A DNA stretch of 10,217 nt, from the NCBI GenBank assembly GCA_002401945.1, contig NVUP01000008.1, positions 1-10,217 on the forward strand, read 5' to 3'. Numbering within the stretch: the first letter of the stretch is position 1; every line of letters begins with the position of its first letter. Made by a program: the position numbers and the translations under genes. Shown here piece after piece: positions 5,294 to 10,217 of the stretch. The notes below the pieces were generated by a model. The model saw only the letters and a list, made by a program, of their open reading frames with translations. It was not told the DNA's origin and made no database searches. This stretch comes from Paracoccaceae bacterium. Lineage in GTDB: Bacteria > Pseudomonadota > Alphaproteobacteria > Rhodobacterales > Rhodobacteraceae.

Positions 5294-7750
5294 ATGACAA
5301 AACTGCCTATAGATGCCATCCTGCCCGAATTGATGACCGCCCTGCGCACGCATGGCCGGGCTGTGCTGCAGGCCCCGCCCGGCGCGGGCAAAACCACCCG
5401 GGTGCCGCTGGCGATGCTGGATGCCGGATTGACCAAGGGTCGCATCGTGATGCTGGAGCCGCGTCGCCTGGCGGCACGCGCCGCAGCCGAACGCATGGCC
5501 GAGACCCTGGGAGAGCGGGTTGGTGAGACCGTCGGATACCGGGTGCGCGGCGAGACCAAGGTCTCCAAGGCCACCCGAATCGAGGTGGTGACCGAGGGCA
5601 TTCTGACCCGAATGCTGCAGAGCGCCCCCGACCTGGCTGGTGTTGGTGCGGTTATCTTTGACGAATTTCACGAACGTTCGCTGAACGCCGACTTTGGATT
5701 GGCGCTGTGTCTGGAGGTGGTCGGCGCCTTACGGGAAGATCTGATTCTGATGGCGATGTCGGCGACGCTGGATGCGGCTCCGGTTGCGACTCTGATGCAG
5801 GCGCCTCTGGTGACCTCGGAGGGGCGCAGTTATGATGTAGAGACGCGTTGGTTGGAGCGGCCTTTGGGACCACGGGCCCGTCGATTGGATGCGCTGGTGG
5901 AACTGGTGCAGCAGGCCGAAAAGGATACCCGCGACATTGGCGGCGGCATTCTGGTGTTCCTGCCTGGCGAGGGTGAGATTCGCCGGGCAGCCTCGGCCTT
6001 AGCGGGTCGCCTGCCGGGCAACTGTGACATCCGTCCGCTGTTTGGTGCCCTGCCCTTTGCCGAGCAACGCGCCGCCATTGCGCCGGTCAAATCAGGGCGC
6101 AAGGTGGTGCTGGCGACCTCGATTGCCGAAACCTCGCTGACCATTCAAGACATTCGCGTGGTGGTCGATATGGGCCAGGCACGTCGCGCCCGGTTTGACC
6201 CCGGTTCAGGCATGTCGCGGCTGATCACCGAGAAAGTCACACGGGCCGAGGCCACTCAGCGCCGTGGACGCGCAGGACGTGTGGCCGACGGAACCTGTTA
6301 CCGGTTGTGGACCAAGGGTGAGGAAGGGGCGTTGGCGGCGTTTCCGCCCGCCGAGATCGAGGCCGCTGACCTGACCGGGCTAACGCTGGAACTGGCGCTT
6401 TGGGGCGCAGCCCCTAGCGACTTGGCGTTTCTGACGCCGCCACCCGAAGGAGCGATGGCAGAGGCACAAGCGTTGCTGCAGATGTTGGGCGCCCTGGATG
6501 CAAAGGGTCGGATCACGACCCATGGCAAGGCGTTGGCAGCGCTGCCACTGCATCCGCGGTTGGGCCACATGCTGGTCACCGGAGGCGGCGAGGCGACACA
6601 GCTGGCGGCGCTGCTGGCCGAGCGCGACCCGCTGCGCGGCGCGCCTTGTGATCTGCAGTTGCGGATGCAGGCGCTGCGAGACCCCAAGGGGTTCATGCGC
6701 AAACGTCCCTATCAGGTCAACTTGCCGGTGGTCGAGCGCATCAAATCCGAGACACGGCGTTTGCAGCGACACGGCAGGAAAAGCCAGACACAGAACACGG
6801 ATTTCTCGCCTGCGGCCCTGGCGGCACTCGCCTATCCTGATCGCATTGGCCAAAGACGCAAAGGCGACACACCTCGTTATGTGTTATCCGGCGGCAAAGG
6901 CGCAGTGCTGGATGACAGCGACACTCTGGCAGCCGCGCCCTTCATCGTGGTGCTGGACAGTGATGGCAACCCGCGCGAAGCCCGAGTGCGGATGGCAGCA
7001 CAGATCTCGCAGGGAGAAATCCGTGCGCTCTTCAACGATCAGATTGACTGGCACAACATCTGTGAGTGGTCCAAGCGCCAACGCCGGGTGGTGTCGCGCA
7101 GGCAGGAACAATTTGGTGCCATAGTACTGGACGATCAGACCTGGAAGGACGTGCCACCGGAGGCCGTCGCCGTGGCGATGCTGGACGGGGTTCGCGACCT
7201 TGACTTGCGTCTGTCGGGCGCTGCGGCGCGACTGGCAGCGCGGGTCGAGCTGGTGCGCGCCGAAGGCCATGACCTGCCCGATTTCTCGCTCCAGGGATTG
7301 TCGGACACGATCCACGATTGGCTGCTGCCGATGCTGAGTGGGGTAAAATCCGCCGAGGACTGGAAACGCTTTGACTTGCTGCCCGCCCTGCGCACCGCGC
7401 TGAACTGGGATCAGACACAACTGCTGGATCGCGAAGCCGCCAGCCACTTCACCAGCCCGCTGGGCAACCGAATCCCGATCACCTATGCCGAGGCAGGCCC
7501 CGAAATTGAGGTGCGGATACAGGAACTGTTTGGCGTTACCCGTCATCCGGCCAGCGGTGGTGTGCCGCTAAAGATCACTTTGCTGTCGCCTGCCCGGCGC
7601 CCGATCCAGATCACCCGCGACCTGCCCGGCTTCTGGACAGGGTCTTATGGCGATGTACGCAAGGACATGCGGGCACAATACCCCCGGCATCCCTGGCCCG
7701 AAGACCCAACCCAGGCCGATCCGACCCTCAGGGCGAAGCGGAGGAAGTAG
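5294..7750 (+). CDS. hrpB: ATP-dependent helicase HrpB (DExH-box)
   Basis: The 818-residue product is a full-length HrpB of usual size. Motifs in order from the ATG at 5294 are: 'VLQAPPGAGKTTRVPLAML' (Walker A with K33), 'LEPRRLAARA' (motif Ia, 54-63), 'VTEGIL' (99-104), the DEFH box (123-126) in 'FDEFHERSLNADFG', SAT (156-158), 'LATSIAETSLT' (273-283) and 'QRRGRAGR' (motif VI, 322-329). Helicase-associated domains follow, then a C-terminal HrpB-specific domain ending in 'YPRHPWPEDP' and a basic tail. HrpB proteins are presumed RNA helicases of the DEAH/RHA group whose substrates are poorly defined. The frame opens at a TTG at 5264, but the ATG at 5294 gives the family start MTKLPIDAILPEL. 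The ribosome site there is weak. The gene stands alone and diverges from meaB. Confidence 0.95.
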   Translation: MTKLPIDAILPELMTALRTHGRAVLQAPPGAGKTTRVPLAMLDAGLTKGRIVMLEPRRLAARAAAERMAETLGERVGETVGYRVRGETKVSKATRIEVVTEGILTRMLQSAPDLAGVGAVIFDEFHERSLNADFGLALCLEVVGALREDLILMAMSATLDAAPVATLMQAPLVTSEGRSYDVETRWLERPLGPRARRLDALVELVQQAEKDTRDIGGGILVFLPGEGEIRRAASALAGRLPGNCDIRPLFGALPFAEQRAAIAPVKSGRKVVLATSIAETSLTIQDIRVVVDMGQARRARFDPGSGMSRLITEKVTRAEATQRRGRAGRVADGTCYRLWTKGEEGALAAFPPAEIEAADLTGLTLELALWGAAPSDLAFLTPPPEGAMAEAQALLQMLGALDAKGRITTHGKALAALPLHPRLGHMLVTGGGEATQLAALLAERDPLRGAPCDLQLRMQALRDPKGFMRKRPYQVNLPVVERIKSETRRLQRHGRKSQTQNTDFSPAALAALAYPDRIGQRRKGDTPRYVLSGGKGAVLDDSDTLAAAPFIVVLDSDGNPREARVRMAAQISQGEIRALFNDQIDWHNICEWSKRQRRVVSRRQEQFGAIVLDDQTWKDVPPEAVAVAMLDGVRDLDLRLSGAAARLAARVELVRAEGHDLPDFSLQGLSDTIHDWLLPMLSGVKSAEDWKRFDLLPALRTALNWDQTQLLDREAASHFTSPLGNRIPITYAEAGPEIEVRIQELFGVTRHPASGGVPLKITLLSPARRPIQITRDLPGFWTGSYGDVRKDMRAQYPRHPWPEDPTQADPTLRAKRRK

Positions 7751-7954
7751 AAATTACTGGAGGTTTCGTCAATTCGTCGTGAAATTTGGCGGATTCCGTA
7801 CTTTATACGACGTTTGGCGGCAAAAATGAAAACCATGGCTCAAATGCTCATATTCAAAGCCGGGCTGAAAATGTATGATGATCCCATAATAATAAAAACA
7901 AGATCAAGATGGGCAGACTTGACAGGCTTCGAGTAGAACTCCTTATTTCCTCCC

Positions 7955-8059
7955 CTCCGGTCCCCGGGACACTCTCGGGTCCAGGGTCAACAGGCGTTCC
8001 AGCCTGAAGTGAGGGCGGCGCGTTTAATCCCTCCCCAGCGCGTCTGCCCCCCATTTTTT
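7955..8059 (+). ncRNA. Candidate small RNA with anti-Shine-Dalgarno loop (speculative)
   Basis: A perfect TTGACA (7919-7924) lies upstream of a weak -10-like TTATTT (7943-7948, spacer 18), which would start a plus-strand transcript near 7955. The transcript would contain a hairpin CAGGC / GCCTG (7991-7995 with 8002-8006). It would end at a terminator-like stem with six T residues (8054-8059). Two C-rich anti-Shine-Dalgarno stretches occur: CCTCCCCTCC at 7949-7958 and CCCTCCCC in the final loop at 8029-8036. C-rich loop motifs are known from rhodobacterial small RNAs of the CcsR or 'cuckoo' type. No coding frame fits. The poor -10 is the weak point; the terminator could simply serve hrpB. Confidence 0.3.
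8013..8059 (+). terminator. Terminator-like hairpin plus T6 between hrpB and the SDR gene
   Basis: GGGCGGCGCG (8013-8022) pairs with CGCGTCTGCCC (8039-8049) through two G-U pairs and one bulged C, giving a stem of about ten pairs with a 16-base loop. CCCA and then TTTTTT (8054-8059) follow. The T-run is on the plus strand and ends 10 bases before the stop codon of the convergent SDR gene. It would end either a long hrpB 3' region or an independent short transcript. Confidence 0.5.
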
Positions 8060-8068
8060 CACACAAAA

Positions 8069-8833
8069 TCAGATATCTTGGGCCATAGCTCTTAGGGCTG
8101 GCAAGCCAATTCCCACCGCCGCAAACCCGCCATCTGCGGCCAGGATCTGGCCGGTGATAAAGCTGGCCTTGTCGGACAGCAGAAAATTGATCGCGGCGGC
8201 GATCTCATCTTCTTTGCCATAGCGGTTCAGCGGCAGAGCATCGTGATAGGCGGCGATGATTTCAGGCGAATGCACCGCCATTGCCAATTTGGTAGCCACC
8301 GGCCCCGGGGCCACTGCATTGACGCGAATGCCCAGCTCTCCCAGTTCCGCAGCTTGCTGCAGCGTCAGCTGCGCCAGCGCCGCCTTGGAGGTGCCATAGG
8401 CCACCCGCAGGGTGCTGGCGCGCAGCCCCGAGATCGAGGTGATATTGACCACCGCGCCGCCGCCATCAGAAGCCAGCAGATCGGTAAAGGCCTGGGTCAT
8501 CAGGAACGGCCCATCCAGATTGGTCCGCATCACTCGTTGCCAGCGGTCATATGTGGTCTCGCGGATCGGGCCAAAATCGGCCACACCGGCATTGTTCACC
8601 AATCCATCAAGACCGCCAAAGGCACTGGTAACCTCGGCAACCGTACGCTCGACATCCGCCGGAATGGAAACATCTGCTTCAATGCCCAAAGCGCCCGGAA
8701 GCTCCCCCCGCGCCTCATCCAGCGCCGCGCGGTCACGATCCAGAATCGCCACCCGCCAACCCTCGGCCATCAACCCCTTGGCCGTCGCCAGTCCAATGCC
8801 GCGCGCGCCACCGGTGATCAGTGCAGATTTCAT
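8069..8833 (-). CDS. SDR-family NAD(P)-dependent oxidoreductase
   Basis: This 254-residue classical short-chain dehydrogenase has the cofactor motif TGGARGIG (7-14), 'NNAG' (80-83), catalytic N105 in 'RTNLDGPF', S133 in 'NITSISG', and Y146-x-x-x-K150 in 'AYGTSKAAL'. The 'RVNAVAPGPVATKL' region and the C-terminal 'FITGQILAADGGF' follow. An aspartate at the end of the second strand (D32 in 'AILDRDRAAL') favours NAD(H) over NADP(H). All catalytic residues are present, so an active cytoplasmic dehydrogenase is expected. The substrate cannot be read from the sequence; it resembles the broad glucose/ribitol or 3-oxoacyl-reductase-like group. The ATG is preceded by AGGAGAG. It is transcribed toward hrpB and away from the Nudix gene, as a single-gene unit. 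Confidence 0.92.
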   Translation of the reverse strand: MKSALITGGARGIGLATAKGLMAEGWRVAILDRDRAALDEARGELPGALGIEADVSIPADVERTVAEVTSAFGGLDGLVNNAGVADFGPIRETTYDRWQRVMRTNLDGPFLMTQAFTDLLASDGGGAVVNITSISGLRASTLRVAYGTSKAALAQLTLQQAAELGELGIRVNAVAPGPVATKLAMAVHSPEIIAAYHDALPLNRYGKEDEIAAAINFLLSDKASFITGQILAADGGFAAVGIGLPALRAMAQDI

Positions 8834-9041
8834 CGGGCTCTCCTATGCCTGTTCTTTGGTCAGCGCATGGCGCCCCAGAGCCCCCGGTTTGTCAATCCAG
8901 CATTTCCCCACAACCAAACCCGCTGAAAATGTGACACCCACCAGAGTTATCCACAGCCTTCATTGCATATTCGCAAGCATGGCCTATATTCGCGGCACCT
9001 AAATCCTAATCTGAGGCAAGCCGCAAAGGCACCGAGCAATT
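8834..9041. promoter_or_regulatory. Divergent regulatory region between the SDR and Nudix genes, with a DnaA box
   Basis: The 208 bases separate two divergent starts. TTATCCACA (8947-8955) is an exact match to the DnaA box consensus TTATNCACA and lies just upstream of the Nudix promoter candidate. On the minus strand a perfect TTGACA (8895-8890) could be the -35 of the SDR promoter, but no acceptable -10 follows at 17 bases. No second perfect DnaA box is present, so this does not look like a replication origin. Confidence 0.45.
8963..8990 (+). promoter_or_regulatory. Candidate promoter of the Nudix gene
   Basis: TTGCAT (8963-8968) and TATATT (8985-8990) are separated by 16 bases. The -10 matches the consensus at five of six positions and the -35 at three of six. 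The start would fall near 8997, giving a leader of about 45 bases to the ATG at 9042. The DnaA box at 8947-8955 would lie around position -45. Confidence 0.45.
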
Positions 9042-9500
9042 ATGACCCGCGCTTTCTCCCGCGCCTGGGAAGAGATTCTCAGGCCGATGATATTCAGACC
9101 CAAACGCTTGCAAGTGGCGGCGCTATGCTATCGCAAGACAGACCTCGGCACCGATGTGCTGATGATCACCAGCCGTGGCACCGGACGTTGGATCCTGCCC
9201 AAGGGCTGGCCGATCAACGGCAAAGATGGCGCCGAATCGGCGCTGCAAGAGGCCTGGGAAGAGGCTGGAGTAAAGAAGGCCAAAATTCAGGGCGCGCCTA
9301 TCGGCCACTATGACTGCCTGAAAAACCTCGGCAAGGGCCGTTCTGAGATCGTGCAGACGCTGGTCTATATTGCCAAAGTCACCAAACTGTCCAAAACCTA
9401 TCCCGAGCGCCATCAGCGCAAGCGGCAATGGATACGCGCTGAAGAGGCCGCCAATCTGGTACGCGAACCAAAACTACAGGCTTTGCTGCGACAGTTGTAA
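9042..9500 (+). CDS. Nudix hydrolase
   Basis: The 152-residue product is a single Nudix domain. The box runs from G55 to V77: G-WPING-K61, then seven residues, then Q69-EAWEEAGV. The metal-binding and catalytic EAWEE glutamates (E70, E73, E74) are present. Two consensus positions differ: the first Glu is K61 and the Arg is Q69. The preceding 'GTGRWILPKGWP' is typical of a DIPP/NUDT3-like group common in alphaproteobacteria, whose members hydrolyse diphosphoinositol or dinucleoside polyphosphates. Loss of the box Arg is tolerated in some relatives, so activity is still likely. The true substrate cannot be inferred. The ATG has only a weak ribosome site (AAAGG about 11 bases upstream). The stop codon overlaps a tandem repeat, and the pit gene follows after 104 bases. 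Confidence 0.88.
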   Translation: MTRAFSRAWEEILRPMIFRPKRLQVAALCYRKTDLGTDVLMITSRGTGRWILPKGWPINGKDGAESALQEAWEEAGVKKAKIQGAPIGHYDCLKNLGKGRSEIVQTLVYIAKVTKLSKTYPERHQRKRQWIRAEEAANLVREPKLQALLRQL

Positions 9501-9521
9501 CGATCTCATGTAACGATCTCA
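9496..9521 (+). repeat. Perfect 13-base tandem repeat upstream of pit
   Basis: TGTAACGATCTCA occurs twice with no gap (9496-9508 and 9509-9521), overlapping the Nudix stop codon. A degenerate third copy, TGTGACGAATCT, starts at 9531, 22 bases after the second. Repeated TGTNAC half-sites before a phosphate permease recall PhoB-type operators, although the 13-base period differs from the usual 11. It could be an operator or a simple local duplication. Confidence 0.7.
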
Positions 9522-9604
9522 CGACAGAAATGTGACGAATCTCTTGCGTCAGGGCCAGTGGGGGTCTACGCGCGGGTCCTATCATGGAATCCGGGACTGA
9601 CACG

Positions 9605-10217
9605 ATGAGCGACGAACCACAGCGCAGACAATGGAAAACCCTCGACCGCGATCTGAACCGGATCGCGATATTGGAAAACGCCACCAGCTATGTTTCCCGG
9701 CCGATGGTCGGCCCAGGCATTGCACTGGTCTTTATCGTTTTGGCCGGTCTGGCTGCAGCGGTGCTGCTGGGCACCACGCCGATCAACTTTGTGGTGGTCG
9801 CGGCAGCCGCCTTTGGCGCCTACATGGCGGTCAATATCGGCGCCAACGACGTTGCCAACAACATGGGCCCAGCGGTAGGTGCCAATGCGCTGACCATGGG
9901 TGGCGCCATTCTGATAGCAGTGATTGCCGAAAGCGCCGGCGCCCTGCTGGCCGGTGGCGAGGTGGTATCTACCATTTCCAAGGGAATCATCGACCCAGCC
10001 GTAATGGCCTCTACCGATGTCTTTATCTGGGCGATGATGGCGGCGCTGATCTCGGCGGCTCTGTGGGTCAATCTGGCAACCTGGCTGGGCGCACCTGTGT
10101 CCACCACACATTCGGTGGTGGGTGGTGTCATGGGGGCGGGCATTGCCGCCGCAGGCATGGCGGCAGTGAACTGGCCAACCATGGGCAAGATTGCTGCCAG
10201 TTGGGTGATATCCCCGT
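9605..10217 (+). CDS. pit: PiT-family inorganic phosphate permease, N-terminal part (3' end outside window)
   Basis: The frame from the ATG at 9605 runs open to the end of the window, giving 204 residues. After a hydrophilic cytoplasmic N-terminus of about 35 residues come membrane segments at about 37-56, 61-78, 97-116, 138-160 and 170-188. The PiT signature GANDVANNMGPAVGA (79-93) and the 'GAPVSTTHSVVGG' motif (162-174) identify a low-affinity phosphate:cation symporter of the Pit type (PF01384). Full members are about 400-530 residues, so roughly half is missing. The first half of the internal PiT repeat is intact, and nothing seen suggests a break. No strong ribosome site precedes the ATG; GGGAC lies about 8 bases upstream. 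The upstream tandem repeat may regulate it according to phosphate supply, which is inference. Confidence 0.93.
   Translation, partial: MSDEPQRRQWKTLDRDLNRIAILENATSYVSRPMVGPGIALVFIVLAGLAAAVLLGTTPINFVVVAAAAFGAYMAVNIGANDVANNMGPAVGANALTMGGAILIAVIAESAGALLAGGEVVSTISKGIIDPAVMASTDVFIWAMMAALISAALWVNLATWLGAPVSTTHSVVGGVMGAGIAAAGMAAVNWPTMGKIAASWVISP

Larger units (their letters stand above)
7751..8068. other. AT-rich intergenic spacer between hrpB and the SDR gene
   Basis: The first 190 bases are clearly richer in A and T than the surrounding genes and hold no frame that looks coding. Around 7777-7819 the text CGTCGT ... ATACGACG forms a loose dyad, with two copies of TTGGCGG. The second half is GC-rich and contains the possible promoter, hairpins and T-run described separately. 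A minus-strand frame across 7854-8066 has low-complexity composition and no ribosome site, so I do not call it a gene. Confidence 0.5.

Noticed and set aside
5659..5671. DEFH instead of DEAH in the HrpB helicase motif II
   Set aside because: DEFHER is, to my knowledge, the normal form in HrpB proteins and not a defect.
6884..7546. Long minus-strand frame of 220 codons inside hrpB
   Set aside because: It lies opposite the HrpB C-terminal coding region, has no ribosome site and no recognisable domain, and is the usual antisense frame of a GC-rich gene.
7854..8066. Minus-strand frame of 70 codons between hrpB and the SDR gene
   Set aside because: No ribosome site, biased low-complexity content, and it overlaps the terminator-like structure. 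It is not recognisable as a protein.
8947..8955. Replication origin indicated by the DnaA box
   Set aside because: Only one perfect box is present, without a cluster of boxes, an AT-rich unwinding region or neighbouring replication genes.
9566..10111. Minus-strand frame of 181 codons opposite pit
   Set aside because: The plus strand encodes a clear PiT permease with its signature motifs. The opposite frame is Cys/His/Gly/Gln-rich low-quality translation, typical of a shadow.
1..10217. CRISPR array, tRNA or rRNA genes, phage structural or defence genes
   Set aside because: No regularly spaced repeats, no tRNA-like cloverleaf, no rRNA segment and no defence-type protein domains were seen on either strand by reading.

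Overview
The window looks like a chromosomal segment of an alphaproteobacterium of the Rhodobacteraceae (Roseobacter group). This rests on moderately high GC with strong third-position GC in the genes, on a secreted four-cysteine protein family I associate with that group, on the form of the L28, MeaB and HrpB proteins, and on a GC-rich double-hairpin repeat after meaB of a kind I recall from these genomes. No taxonomic search was possible.

Layout. The left 2.6 kb is accessory in character. It holds the last 32 codons of an IS481-type transposase (1-99), a small secreted protein of unknown function (302-613), a LysR-type regulator (838-1803) and a decayed IS200/IS605 TnpA remnant on the minus strand (about 1912-2171) that has lost its HUH catalytic motif. 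About 450 bases follow in which I recognise no gene. From 2623 the content is conserved. On the minus strand lie a copper-handling pair (DUF2946-type protein, then a PCu(A)C periplasmic copper chaperone), rpmB (ribosomal protein L28) with its own promoter and a strong terminator, and meaB (G3E-type GTPase that protects methylmalonyl-CoA mutase). hrpB, a large DExH-box helicase, is read divergently from meaB (5294-7750). Beyond it are a 318-base AT-rich spacer with a terminator or small-RNA-like element, a minus-strand SDR oxidoreductase (8069-8833), and plus-strand Nudix hydrolase (9042-9500) and PiT-type phosphate permease (9605 to the window end, cut off).

How the genes relate. Only the DUF2946/PCu(A)C pair looks like a functional operon, probably serving copper delivery to a periplasmic cuproprotein such as cytochrome oxidase. 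The Nudix and Pit genes are codirectional, 104 bases apart, with a perfect 13-base tandem repeat between them that may be an operator. The rest are mostly single-gene units.

I do not see an evident new multi-gene system. The most interesting items are regulatory: a possible small RNA or terminator with an anti-Shine-Dalgarno loop between hrpB and the SDR gene, a perfect DnaA box just upstream of a good Nudix promoter, and the tandem repeat before pit. The internally deleted tnpA is a clear example of transposon decay.
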